Below are positions 42,922 to 53,148 of a stretch of DNA of 64,000 bases, piece by piece. How positions within the stretch are numbered: position 1 is the first letter of the stretch; each line of letters starts with the position of its first letter. The stretch is from assembly GCA_021234155.1 (NCBI GenBank), contig JAJEKV010000011.1, positions 13,679,255 to 13,743,254 on the forward strand, read 5' to 3'. The stretch comes from Isoetes taiwanensis. Lineage: Eukaryota; Streptophyta; Lycopodiopsida; Isoetales; Isoetaceae. A program made the position numbers and the translations under genes. The notes beneath the pieces are model-generated. The model was not told the DNA's origin and made no database searches. It saw nothing but the letters and a program-made list of their open reading frames with translations.

Positions 42922-43700
42922 AAAAGCTGATGCTGCAGGATCTTGCTTAGTCTTCTGCCTTGCATCTTCTTTAAGAAGAGCTTGGATGACATCTTGAGGT
43001 TTCAAATCTTTAGTGCTCAACAGATTAAAGGATACTATATCATAGATGCTTGGAAGCTCTCGTAACAATATTGCCACTCCTTTATCATCACCAATAGGCG
43101 AACCTGTAGCTGCTATTGTTGTTGCAAAGAATTATATTCACTTATAAAAGTCACAATATTGCTACCTGTCATTCGCAAATCCAAGAGCTTGCTGCGAAGG
43201 AACACCATAGTTGATTTGCCCTTGTCTCCATAGATGCCCTCCAGAAAATTCTAGATCTCCTTCGAAGTCTTGCAATCTAATACAGTTGGGGCCAGATTAT
43301 CACTAAGGCATTGTTGAAGTATATCTCTTGATCTTGCATCTCGAATCTCCCACTTAGTTGATGCATCCGCATCGACTGGCCTTGCTTCACTGCCATCCAC
43401 TATCTTTATCAAATCTCTCTCCAGCAATAGAGATTTGAAAACCTTTCGAGGCAGGGGTTTTTTAATCCTAGTAGTAATGATTGTACTAGCCCATTGTATG
43501 GGTCCCATGACCTATTGGTCTCCGTGGACGTTAAAAACTATTCTATTCTATTCTATTCTATTCTATTCTATTCTATTCTATTCTATTCTATTCTATTTCG
43601 TTTTCCCTAAAGGATGCTTGCTTCACAGGAAGAACACCAAGATCGCTGCTCCCACTAAATCCCTAAATTTCAAAGCTTATTGCTAAGCCTTGGATTGCTG
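42922..43700 (-). pseudogene. Copia-type gag, unit A (interrupted)
   Basis: Minus-strand frames read SLLLERDLIKIVDGSEARPV, DADASTKWEIRDARSRDILQ, DNLAPTVLDCKTSKEI and, in another frame, STKDLKPQDVIQALLKEDAR. These are the UBN2-type Gag motifs of Ty1/copia elements. The zinc knuckle lies on the far side of the giant element. A 5'-truncated LINE tail with a TATTC microsatellite is inserted at 43,434-43,600. In-frame stops occur. Confidence 0.85.
43434..43600 (+). mobile_element. 5'-truncated LINE 3' end with (TATTC)n tail
   Basis: About 165 bp ending in about 12 units of TATTC interrupt gag unit A, which continues cleanly in unit B. The sequence TTGGTCTCCGTGGACG and the TATTC tail match, on the opposite strand, the 3' end of the LINE at 58,236-59,985. 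A LINE fragment with a pentanucleotide tail instead of poly(A) is therefore dispersed here. Confidence 0.8.
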
Positions 43701-43730
43701 CCGAAAATTAGCCTGAAGGCTCTGATACCA

Positions 43731-43955
43731 TGTTAGATTTAGGGAATAGAGAAGAGATAAGACAATAAGAATGGATGGGACTGATCTTGGTGAAAATAGC
43801 CCTCACTGTAGCATTACAGATATATGCCTCCAAGAGGCGTGAATAGACACAGGTGCAACCCATAGCCAAGAGTCACGATTGTGGCTCTTGGGCTGGATCG
43901 GTGAGGTGTGCATGCACTGCCACCTGGATATACCACGTGGGCATATGTTTTAACA
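43731..43955 (-). repeat. LTR 1 (225 bp)
   Basis: Begins TGTTAGATTTAGGG and ends ATGTTTTAACA on the + strand. The primer-binding site lies directly at 43,718-43,730 (minus strand TGGTATCAGAGCC, complementary to the 3' end of initiator tRNA-Met). The tract GCAGTGGGAG (minus strand, 43,956-43,965) is the polypurine tract of the next unit. Confidence 0.93.
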
Positions 43956-44126
43956 CTCCCACTGCACTAATGCACACCTACTAACTAAAATTCTTCACAG
44001 AAAAATTAAAAACTGTACTAGATTATAATACTAACCACGAAAAATCACTCAACACTTGGAACTCCCACTCAGAACTCCCATTCAGTTTAAAACAGTCTGC
44101 TATTGTGCTTGGCGTCAGCATGATTT

Positions 44127-44870
44127 TCATCTTCTTCCTTTCTCTACACATGGCAATGAGATGACTTGGTTTCTTGCAATAAAAACAGATTCTCTCTCTT
44201 CTAACTTTGATGGTGCCACAAAAGCTGATGCTGCAGGATCTTGCTTAGTCTTCTGCCTTGCATCTTCTTTAAGAAGAGCTTGAATGACATCTTGAGGTTT
44301 CAAATCTTTAGTGCTCAACAGATTAAAGAATAATATATCATAGATGCTTGGAAGCTCTCGTAACAATATTGCCACTCCTTTATCATCACCAATAGGCGAA
44401 CCTGTAGCTGCTAATTGTTGTTGCAAAGAATTATATTCACTTATAAAAGTCACAATATTGCTACCTGTCATTCGCAAATCCAAGAGCTTGCTGCGAAGGA
44501 ACACCATAGTTGATTTGCCCTTGTCTCCATAGATGCCCTCCAGAAAATTCTAGATCTCCTTCGAAGTCTTGCAATCTAATACAATTGGGGCCAGATTATC
44601 ACTAAGGCATTGTTGAAGTATATCTCTTGATCTTGCATCTCGAATCTCCCACTTAGTTGATGCATCCGCATCGACTGGCCTTGCTTCACTGCCATCCACT
44701 ATCTTTATCAAATCTCTCTCCAGCAATAGAGATTTGACTCTTATCTTCCATTTCGTTTTCCCTAAAGGATGCTTGCTTCACAGGAAGAACACCAAGATCG
44801 CTGCTCCCACTAAATCCCTAAATTTCAAAGCTTATTGCCAGGCCTTGGATTGCTGCCAAAAATCAGCTTG
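44127..44870 (-). pseudogene. Copia-type gag, unit B
   Basis: This is the most complete unit. The 126-residue frame 44,507-44,127 reads KLLDLRMTGSNIVTFISEYN, GVAILLRELPSIYDILFFNL and LSTKDLKPQDVIQALLKEDA. A shifted frame encodes a canonical CX2CX4HX4C zinc knuckle (CFYCKKPSHLIAMC) near 44,150-44,195. N-terminal Gag is at 44,520-44,750. No pol domain is present before the polypurine tract. Expected product: about 240 residues. Confidence 0.88.
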
Positions 44871-44885
44871 AAGGCTCTGATACCA

Positions 44886-45110
44886 TGTTAGATTTAGGGA
44901 ATAGAGAAGAGATAAGACAATAAGAATGGATGGGACTGATCTTGGTGAAAATAGCCCTCACTGTAGCATTACAGATATATGCCTCCAAGAGGCGTGAATA
45001 GACACAGGCGCAACCCATAGCCAAGAGTCACGATTGTGGCTCTTGGGCTGGATCGGTGAGGTGTGCATGCACTGCCACCTGGATATACCACGTGGGCATA
45101 TGTTTTAACA
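44886..45110 (-). repeat. LTR 2 (225 bp)
   Basis: Same length and ends as LTR 1 and nearly identical to it; I noticed only single-base differences such as CAGGCGCAACCC for CAGGTGCAACCC. The same primer site and polypurine tract adjoin it. Confidence 0.93.
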
Positions 45111-45281
45111 CTCCCACTGCGCTAATGCACACCTACTAACTAAAATTCTTCACAGAAAAATTAAAAACTATACTAGATTATAATACTAACCACGAAAAAT
45201 CACTCAACACTTAGAACTCCCACTCAGAACTCCCACTCAGTTTAAAACAGTCTGCTATTGTGCTTGGCGTCAGCATGATTT

Positions 45282-45943
45282 TCATCTTCTTTCTTTCTCT
45301 ACACATGGCAATGAGACGACTTGGTTTCTTGCAATAAAAACATATTCTCTCTCTTCTAATTTTGATTGTGCCACAAAAGCTGATGCTGCAAGATCTTTCT
45401 TAGTCTTTTGCCTTGCATCTTCTTTAAGAAGAGCTTGGATGACATCTTGAGGTTTCAAATCTTTAGTGCTCAACAGATTAAAGGATAAGATGCTTGGAAG
45501 CTCTCGTAACAATATTACTACTCCTTCATCATCACCAATAGGTGAACCTGTGGCTGCTAATTGTTGTTGCAAAGACTTTTATTCACTTGTCACAACATTG
45601 CTACCTGTAATTCGCAAATCCAAGAGCTTGCTGCGATGTCTCCATAGATGCCCTCTAGAAAATCCTAGATCTCCTTCGAAGTCTTGTAATCTAATACAGT
45701 TGGGGCCAGATTATCACTAAGGCATTGTTGGAGTATAGCTCTTGATCTTGCATCTCGAATCTCCCACTTAGTTGATGCATCCGCATCGACTGGCCTTGTT
45801 TCGCTGCCATCCACTATCTTTATCAAATCTCTCTCCAGCAATAGAGATTTGACTCTTATCTTCCATTTCATTTTCCCTAAAGAATGCTTGCTTCTCAGAA
45901 AGAACACCAAGATTGCTGCTTCCACAGAATCCCTAAATTTCAA
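45282..45943 (-). pseudogene. Copia-type gag, unit C
   Basis: Same Gag as units A and B, with a deletion in the middle (the SIYDILFF stretch is shortened, and the MVFLRSK-encoding sequence near 45,630 is partly lost). The N-terminal frame 45,943-45,665 reads MKWKIRVKSLLLERDLIKIV, then CLSDNLAPTVLDYKTSKEI. Confidence 0.85.
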
Positions 45944-46000
45944 AGCTTACTGCCAGGCCTTGGATCGCTGCCAAAAATTAGCCTAAAGGCTCTGATACCA

Positions 46001-46225
46001 TGTTAGATTTAGGGAACATAGAAGAGATAAGACAATAAAAATGGATGGGACTGACCTTGGTGAAAATAGCCCTCACTGTAGCATTACAGATATATGTCTC
46101 CAAGAGGCGTGAATAGACACAGGCGCAATCCATAGCCAAGAATCACGATTGTGGCTCTTAAGCTGGACCGGTGAGGTGTGCATATACTGCCACCTGGATA
46201 TGCCACGTGGGCATATATTTTAACA
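46001..46225 (-). repeat. LTR 3 (225 bp), outer 5' LTR of the array
   Basis: Same ends as LTRs 1 and 2, with more substitutions. The sequence outside it (46,226 on, TGCAATGAG) no longer matches the internal region, so this is the array's outer border. Confidence 0.9.
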
Positions 46226-47031
46226 TGCAATGAGTGCCAAAATTGAACCTTAGCTTTCATAAAAGCAAATCTCCCAAAGTATAAACCAATGGGCCTCTGC
46301 ACTTTTGCCCTTCAAATGGATTTTCTTAGATATTGCAACACTCTCAGTTTCCCAGGGTATCTCAGATATTGCAACACTCTTGAGCTTCCCTGATTACTTA
46401 AGTATTGCAACATATTTAGCTTCCCGGATTATCTATCTTACGTGTCTTACGTATTGCAATACCTACCAAAAGCCAGATTCTGTCGGTTCTTCAAATCCAA
46501 TCTTGGCAGAAAGGTCTTGGATCAAAATCCTTTCCAGAAGAGCAGGGATCCGCATGAAATTCTGCTAGATATCTGCTTACTCTTTCCTATGAGCATAGCA
46601 ATTTACGGTTGTTTCCGATACAAATCGATGCCTTTCAAGATCGATCTATTGATCTTGTTTATCCCTGGTTCTTCAACATTGTATTGGGGAATGCCATATA
46701 CATCTGATGTACATTTAACGGATTTTGGAGATGTACATATAGTGTGCATGTACATAACTGTACATAGAATGTACGTAAATGTACATGGAATGTACATATC
46801 TTAAAGCTTTTTGGCTTCATTACCTGAAAGTACATTTAAGTATAAAGGGATGTAAATCTAATAGGCAGGTACATGTTAAATGCAGGTGCTAATGACATTG
46901 TAACTGTAAATGGATTCACATCTAAGAAGTAGCTAATGACATATCACTGCAAGATTTCTGCTGCCATGTAAACAATGTAACAAACATTGTTGCAATACAT
47001 GTCATGACAACCATGTGCATTCATTAAGAGG
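46226..47031. other. Intergenic with short repeats, including a TGTACAT cluster
   Basis: At 46,320-46,460 there are four imperfect copies of AGATATTGCAACACTCT-like sequence about 50 bp apart. At 46,705-46,870 the core GTAC occurs about nine times, mostly as TGTACAT. No coding sequence is evident. It is the 3' flank of the minus-strand ORF that follows. Confidence 0.5.
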
Positions 47032-47889
47032 TCACTGGGAAAATGTACCGCAATGTACACAAGAAGACCATGAAAGAATTGAGAAGAAAATATAAGATTC
47101 CAACGATTCAATTGCAGATTCTTTGGTATTATCAAGCCAAAATTCATGAACCTGAATTGAGTCATCGATTCTATTTGATCTTGGCCTCCTCCCTGCCAAA
47201 GCCCACATGTTTGCTCCACTTAATGACATTATCTTCCTTCTTGCTGCAGCTTTAGATAAATTTGTTGGTTGTATCTTTGGTAATTTTGAAGAAACAGTCT
47301 TGTTTATATCGCCTTTTTTTCCAACAATCATTGATAACAGCGAATGTTTTGCAGCCAACTTGTCTTTGCTATTAGCAAACTTTACATCTTGAAGCCCATC
47401 TTTCAAGTTCCCGATCATTGATTTCATAACAATAATTTCAGAAGGATTTCCAATCATAGGTTCGAAAAAAGAAAAAAGCCTGTCATCCTGCAACAAACGA
47501 GCACGAAAGACTACTCTTTGATCTGGACGAAGTGGTTGCAAACAACTGAGAATGCAATCCACTGACCTATCAACACGCTGCTTTATTTGTTTTGTGGCGT
47601 AACACAGCCCAATATCGGAATACCTGCGTTTAGAACCAACAATTGCAATGGAGTTCTCACCCTCCATCTGTAAAAATGAAATTGATTGGAATTCTTTGTA
47701 GAATTCTTGTGAAATTCTCCATCTTTCTTGCGGGATTCTTGTTTGGTTAACGTTATGGGAAGGGGAAAATTTTGAAAAGAGAGGGACAGATTCATTCAAA
47801 CTGAGTTCGATTCGGTGCGCCAAGAATTCTGGCGGTGGGTTGTCAGGGGATGTTCTCGCAATCATTGCAGACCTGCCACAAAAAGACAA
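47032..47889 (-). CDS. Unassigned 285-residue ORF, perhaps N-terminal part of a transposon protein
   Basis: Open for 285 codons on the minus strand. The real start may be the internal Met of MEGENSIAIVGSKRRYSDIG (near 47,665), because it directly follows TTTCATTTTTACAG, a good splice acceptor. Segments: KQRVDRSVDCILSCLQPLRP, RARLLQDDRLFSFFEPMIGN, KHSLLSMIVGKKGDINKTVS, KAAARRKIMSLSGANMWALA and VHEFWLDNT. A V-x-x-FW-x-x-NT segment after a helix rich in A and R is something I associate loosely with N-terminal regions of large transposon ORFs, but I cannot name a family. No transposase core follows. It could equally be a host gene exon. Confidence 0.45.
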   Translation of the reverse strand: MSFCGRSAMIARTSPDNPPPEFLAHRIELSLNESVPLFSKFSPSHNVNQTRIPQERWRISQEFYKEFQSISFLQMEGENSIAIVGSKRRYSDIGLCYATKQIKQRVDRSVDCILSCLQPLRPDQRVVFRARLLQDDRLFSFFEPMIGNPSEIIVMKSMIGNLKDGLQDVKFANSKDKLAAKHSLLSMIVGKKGDINKTVSSKLPKIQPTNLSKAAARRKIMSLSGANMWALAGRRPRSNRIDDSIQVHEFWLDNTKESAIESLESYIFFSILSWSSCVHCGTFSQ

Positions 47890-48299
47890 ATTGGAATATC
47901 ACGCTGTACACCCAAAATGTAGCCCAAAAAAGCACGAATTCGTCCTTCAATTCAGTACGATGTACGTACACCCTTTCATGCTTTTACCCCTGGGTCAAGT
48001 GCAATGCATTTGAACTTGCTAGCCTCCAAGTGAGACCATTCTGTCAATAGCCGGGCTAGATCATAAATCATGTTTGGTCATTTCATGTGTTCCCCCATCC
48101 TTGCATGTAGTTATCAACCAATCAAAAGTCATTTAGTAGTAGTAGGATAGGATGTTAAGGTCCTGACGTAGTGGCCTAAAACTTAGCGTTGTTATAGTCA
48201 AATTAAATTGATTTACGCTGTTGCTAAGCACTAAATTGGAGATTTCATTTTTGCTTGACCTGTAGGTGTTGTTGCTGTCATCTGCATATAGTCGTGGAG

Positions 48300-48537
48300 C
48301 CCGGGGGATTCACACAGAAGACCCCTATAAACCTAGTGAGTGTGTGGAAGGGGGTTTTTTCTCGATGTTTTCGTACGTATACTAGGGGTTTAAATCCCCT
48401 CTTACTGACATTCTAGTGTATTTTCTCCACGGAAGGGGTGTTTTTCCAACACTTTTGCGTACGTATATAGGGGTGTTTCTTCTCACCTTAAGCACGCAGG
48501 TGGCATATTCTCATGTGATAAAGGTGAATCCCCCGGG
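48300..48537. mobile_element. hAT-like MITE, 238 bp, copy 1
   Basis: The ends CCCGGGGGATTCAC and GTGAATCCCCCGGG are perfect 14-bp inverted repeats. An 8-bp target duplication, TCGTGGAG, flanks it at 48,292-48,299 and 48,538-48,545. An 8-bp duplication fits the hAT superfamily. The interior holds GTACGTATA sequences and T-rich tracts, with no ORF. It lies about 50 bp upstream of the small ORF at 48,589. A related copy is at 56,874-57,109. Confidence 0.92.
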
Positions 48538-48588
48538 TCGTGGAGTTGCATTTTGCTAGCTATCTAGACAATGCCTTAGACAAGCAGC

Positions 48589-48759
48589 ATGGCTTCAAAA
48601 GAGAAAGCAAAAGTTAACTTAGTGGCAGCAAAGGCATTAGTGTCTCAAATAGAGCCGCAAATAGAGCCGCAACCAGTAGAGGCATTGGTATCTCAAATAG
48701 AGCCGCAATCCGAGTCATCTTCTGCACCACTGCACAGAAAAAGAAGTAGACCACAATAA
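48589..48759 (+). CDS. Small ORF, 56 residues, with repeated VSQIEPQ
   Basis: ATG at 48,589, stop at 48,757-48,759. The protein begins MASKEKAKVNLVAAKALVSQ, carries IEPQ repeats (QIEPQIEPQ, QIEPQSE) and ends PLHRKRSRPQ, a basic cluster. No family was recognised. It may be the first exon or N-terminus of the kinase-like pseudogene downstream, as the two lie on the same strand with about 500 bp of decayed coding-like sequence between them. Confidence 0.35.
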   Translation: MASKEKAKVNLVAAKALVSQIEPQIEPQPVEALVSQIEPQSESSSAPLHRKRSRPQ

Positions 48760-48869
48760 GCATAGTCTGCTTTGAGACCAGAATTCATGAATTGGTTATG
48801 AAATCGATTTTGCAATGTCTCACTCCAGGATCTGGAATTGATTACGAACAGCGAGGAAGGGTGGCTAGA

Positions 48870-50204
48870 CTATCATGCAGTACTTGTTAACAATGCCTGA
48901 GAGGGCTTTTAAACCTCGAATGATAGCTCTAGAGCCTGAAAAGGGTGAGCAAGAGAGGTACACATGGATAGTGGGCAATATTAGCCGCACCACTGGGAAT
49001 ATGATCACGGAAGTTGCAAATTTGAATAGTCATTGTTTGAGGCTAGAGTTAAAAGAAAAAGCCATCACGTGGAATGCGGCTTGGAGCAACAGAAAGTGAA
49101 GAAAGAAGCCCACCAACTCCCTCACCTTGTTAAGAAAGTGTTAGCGCAAACAATAAGAGCCAAACGTCCTAGTGAGACGGATATAGAATGGGAAGCTCGT
49201 AGAAGAGCGAATGCTAAGACAACCTAGTTTGCAAAAGTAGATTCATCGCAAATAATAAATAGACAAAGAATTAGTTCTAGTTCATATGGGACGGTGCATA
49301 AATGCAATATTCTGGGTTCTAGTTTTATTAAAGATGAACCATATTGTGTAAAGTTTTAGAACAATAATTTACAGCCAGGTACAGATCCTAATAAACTAGT
49401 GGAAGCTATGTTGAAAAACATGAGGGAGTCTGGGATGCAGGTTAGGTATGGATGTATAATACGCTGCATTGGTAGCACTACCGGCTTAGAGAGGCAGGGC
49501 TTAATTTTTCCTTTTTAGAATGGAGGTTCTCTGGCAAGCATTTTTACAAGCCATGGGTGCAATGCTTTTGCTGAGCTTGCGTTTAAAAAGTTAGGAGCTG
49601 TCCCAGAGTTGAGACCAACTTGACGCACCTTGAGGAGCACAGAAGAAAAGAGTTATTTGTTGCCTCCAGGGTTGGGGACTTGGCTATGTCATTCTGTAGC
49701 GGCCTGCAAAAACTTCATCAAGAAAGGTATTTGCATATGGACTTGCATCCAGGCAATGTGCTGCTTCATTTTGAGTATGGAAAGAAGAAGGGATGCATTG
49801 ATCCTCAGGCTTTTTATATTGGCATTTATGATTGGGGTGAATCTAGGCTGATGGGCGAGATAGTGGAAGTGAAACAGTGGCATTACAAGGGTTTGGATGG
49901 CGAGGGTAAGAAAAGAATTGAGATTGAAAAGGTGAGGCATCCATATATGCACGACGATCTTTATTATGGTAATGGCTCAAAGACGGAGGCTGCAAGGGTT
50001 GACTTTGACTTACACGGGGCAGCGTATATTGTGTATTACTTGGCTGATTTTGCTAGTAAGCACTCCTACATGCAGTCGATAGGTGGCGTCGAGCAGCAAG
50101 CTAGGCACCGAAGAGTGTGCGACTATTTGAAACATTGCGTTGAGTCGCCAATGAGAGACAGGATGCGAAAATTTGATTCGATCCAGCTACTTGACACCAT
50201 GTAG
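48870..50204 (+). pseudogene. Protein-kinase-like pseudogene
   Basis: The C-lobe is open from 49,620 to 50,204 (194 residues). It contains GLQKLHQERYLHMDLHPGNV with the catic HxD motif (HMD at residues 39-41 and the paired Asn at 46), then IYDWGESRLM in place of DFG, then HDDLYYGNG, and a helical end. Upstream, in frames broken by stops (49,358 and 49,517), N-lobe elements are visible: ISSSSYGTVHKC (Gly-rich loop with the first Gly lost), YCVKF (the ATP-binding Lys) and a hinge-like LIFPF. Still further upstream (about 48,870-49,230) a Lys-rich region reads KKEAHQLPHLVKKVLAQTIR. The catalytic residues are present, but stops and a frameshift make it a pseudogene. The kinase family is not identified. 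Confidence 0.7.
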
Positions 50205-50574
50205 AGCAGTTGGCATTGCTCTCCAGTGCTGTGCACGAGGCCACAATTGGAATCAGATTGGATTTTTTAACTTGGCCACAGGGGGGACGATGTAGATCAA
50301 GCTGGTCCTAGTCACGTTTAGCGTGCATGTCCTGTTACTTACACGACACCTAAATCCACATTCAACATTTATGTATATAATATTCGAAAGAAATTCATTG
50401 AATGCTTGCTTTTTTTCGTATTTTCGAATTGTGAAATTGCTTGCAAGTTGTTTATTGTATGCTTTTTTTTATATGTCGCAGCTAACAAAAATTATAAAAA
50501 CAAGAAGTCAAAGCACATCTCGACAAGTCAGCACCATTATGTCTCATCAATAGCATAACGAGAATGACCACAGC

Positions 50575-51160
50575 ATGGACACACTGCAGCAGCAGGAAAT
50601 GCCTTCGCATTTATTTTCAGTGCGTTCGCATTTGAGGACCCCCTCTCCTTTCTTGCAAAACATGGAAGGCGAGTTAGAATTGTCAGCTGCTCGGCAAGTG
50701 AAGAGAGCAGCGGAACATGCAAAAGCGAATGAGTTTCACACGACTGAGCTATTAAGGTTGCCGTGCGATGGAACACTGTCTAAGAGAGAAAATTGCACCA
50801 TCACAGAGGTGTATAACATCATCCGCATGGAGAGGACTGCGAGGATGTGATGACAAATTTGGACAAGAATGAGTTTGAAAGGGATTGGCCCAATAAGAGG
50901 GGTAAGTATAAAGCTCATGAGTGTAAGATTGATGTGGTGTGAGAAAAAGCAGTGGAGCGGCATGTCCAAGTGAAAGGACACCTACCCCACAATGGTGAGT
51001 TCAGTAAGAGTTTTGCGCAGCAAGTATACTATGAGCTTGTGAAGGAAGTGCCTGTAAATTATGCCAGTAGAAAATGAAGGCAAGGAAGCGATAGTGGCAG
51101 CGGCAAGAGGGTTAAGCATACGGAAGATAGCGAGAGCGGGCCATATACCTACTTGCTGTA
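50575..51160 (+). pseudogene. Unassigned ORF remnant downstream of the kinase-like gene
   Basis: The open frame 50,575-50,850 reads MDTLQQQEMPSHLFSVRSHL and ARQVKRAAEHAKANEFHTTE. It runs into a shifted frame with NEFERDWPNKRGKYKAHECK, VKGHLPHNGEFSKSFAQQVY and SGSGKRVKHTEDSES. A GK-RVKHTE tail suggests a nuclear or DNA-associated protein. No family was recognised. It may belong with the kinase-like remnant as parts of one decayed element. Confidence 0.35.
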
Positions 51161-51241
51161 AGCTGAAACTGAAAAATGAAAATGTAGAGGTCAGGATTGT
51201 CTTTATAGGATCTGATCCTGTATGCTGATTCCTGAGATCTT

Positions 51242-52450
51242 CTAAGAATCTTCTTCATCCACAGTATGCATTGTGGTATTAAAAAGATCTGCACCTTTAG
51301 TAACCATAGAGAGGTGACAGTAAATGCATGGGCAAAAACGAGCCTTGATAAAATTGAATCTGCCTGAATCGTCTCTTGCTTGACATATGAATTTCCTTTT
51401 GAGGTCTAATTCTGGTGCACAAGAGCAGATACAGTCACAGTCTGCTTCAAAGTGATGGGAACCAGTTCTTGGGAGGAAGTTCGATGCCCATTTCTCGATG
51501 TCTTTGAACTTCTTGTCTGGAAAGGAGATTCTTTTGCATAGAAGGAATATTTTCCCTAAACAGGATAGAGCATGAGTAAACTTGGTGGATCTAATTAACA
51601 TCATATTGGACCTATGATAGAATAGCCTGAGACCAAATGATTTCTTCATTGAAGACCAATTGGTTTCTGACTTTCCATATTCTCCAGAGACAGATGTAAA
51701 AGCTCCAATGCCTGGGTTGAGTGGGCATGAAGAATTCTTGCTCAGAGCAGTCCAAGGACAAATTTAGATCTAGTTTTGCTGAGGCAATCTCAACTATCCA
51801 TTGAGACCAGAAACAAGATATGAATAGGTGCCCTTCTGTTTCAGCAAAAGGAAGGCATCTGGGGCAAGCGTCTGAAATTGCGAATCGGTATCTATAACAC
51901 TTTCTGTTGGTGGCAAGACTTTTGTGCCATAGCTGCCAAATGAATGCCTTAATCTTCGGGTTAATAGGGGATTTCAACAGATGCATGATCTTGACTTTGC
52001 ATCTCTCCTCTGATGTCTGCCATTTATTGTGGATGACTATTCTTTGATTCCTTGTTAGAAACTTGTAGGCATCTTCAACTTTGAAAATGAATAAACCATT
52101 GAGATGCCATGTTATAGGGTTGTCACTCCATTCTACCGTTGAGATGTATTCCAAAATTGCATTATACAGTCTCCTATTTGCTTCTCTTGATCCCTGATAA
52201 CAGAAATTGGCAGGGGATGGGGTTCCCTTGGTTGAAAAGGTAAAAAAATATAGATAAGACCCTTGTCTTGCCAGAGCTTGGCTTGATCAGGAAAGTTCCG
52301 AATCAGACAATCAAAGTTGTTCCTCCCTAATAGATAGAGATTTCAAAAAATATTCTGATAAAGAGAAATAACTGGATTCCAAGAGAACATATACTTTACC
52401 TGCTGCCAAGCTTTGATTCATTTTCGAATAAGGGGAGGGACTAGATATAC
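51242..52450 (-). mobile_element. L1-type LINE 3' fragment
   Basis: The minus-strand frame 52,154-51,612 encodes the zf-RVT region of a plant L1 ORF2: INPKIKAFIWQLWHKSLATN, CPRCLPFAETEGHLFISCFW and WSFYICLWRIWKVRNQLVFN. A second frame (51,649-51,242) continues it. Upstream to about 52,450 only degenerate similarity is left. It is 5'-truncated and older than the LINE at 14-19 kb. Confidence 0.8.
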
Positions 52451-52896
52451 ATTTGTGTCTGACATGTTTTGTTTGGCAATATGAGTAGGGTCTTTGGTCT
52501 AATTTTCATATTGTATTTCAGAATAGTGTTTCTACTTGGTGGTGTAGTTAGAGAAAAAAGCATTATTGGAAAGAACTTAATTCATTATCCTTATCTAGGA
52601 TGGCTATTCAGCTTAATTAAAGTGGAAATAGTGTGTTATCTTTAAGTGATTGTGCAGATGATATGATTTCCATTCCTTTTGTGGTGGAGTATAGGTTATG
52701 AAATGTTAGCTAATTTGCCTAGCACTATTATGTACATTTGTGAGGCAGCTAAGCGACCTTAGATTTATATGTGTGAGTAGGCTTGGACTTCATGACAAAC
52801 ACATGCTATCATGACAACCATAATTTAATTTAATTTAATTTATGTCTATTGCTCTCTTGGGCCTTGAGAGGCCATGGAGCCAAAAAACAGAGCTAT
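52451..52896. other. AT-rich spacer, nothing recognised
   Basis: No ORF or repeat that I can identify, apart from a short ATTTA repeat (TTTAATTTAATTTAATTTA) near 52,825. Confidence 0.5.
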
Positions 52897-53148
52897 TTAC
52901 ATCTTGAATGACAATAAGAAGGATCGGTGTGTGTCTACCGCCTTCAGATATGATCCCAGTACTATGGGTGGCACTGTTAACAATGAGTAAAAATCATGTG
53001 CTTGTATACCATAGCTCTCTCTAATATGTGCATAAGCCGAACATTGCAAGAGTGCATGACACTCATCTTCTACACTACCTGATGAACATAATTTACAGAT
53101 TCTTTCTTCAGCAGGGATCCTGAACCATCTCCCAGTTTCAATCTCCAA
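52897..53148 (-). pseudogene. LINE C-terminal zinc-finger fragment
   Basis: Minus strand, 83 residues: MEIETGRWFRIPAEERICKL, CSSGSVEDECHALLQCSAYA. This is the ETGR...ERxCxxC...EDExHxLxxCxxY pattern found at the end of many LINE ORF2 proteins. It is an isolated fragment of a different LINE lineage from the L1 elements in this window. Confidence 0.7.

Larger units (their letters stand above)
42921..46225 (-). mobile_element. Tandem array of Gag-only LTR elements (LTR-gag-LTR-gag-LTR)
   Basis: On the minus strand the order is LTR3 (46,001-46,225), gag unit, LTR2 (44,886-45,110), gag unit, LTR1 (43,731-43,955), gag unit cut by the giant element, and the partial LTR at 23.95-24.11 kb. Unit period is about 1.12-1.16 kb. 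Each LTR is 225 bp and begins TGTTA and ends TAACA on the + strand. A primer-binding site complementary to initiator tRNA-Met and a polypurine tract adjoin each LTR. No protease, integrase or RT is present, so the elements depend on a partner copia element. Confidence 0.92.
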
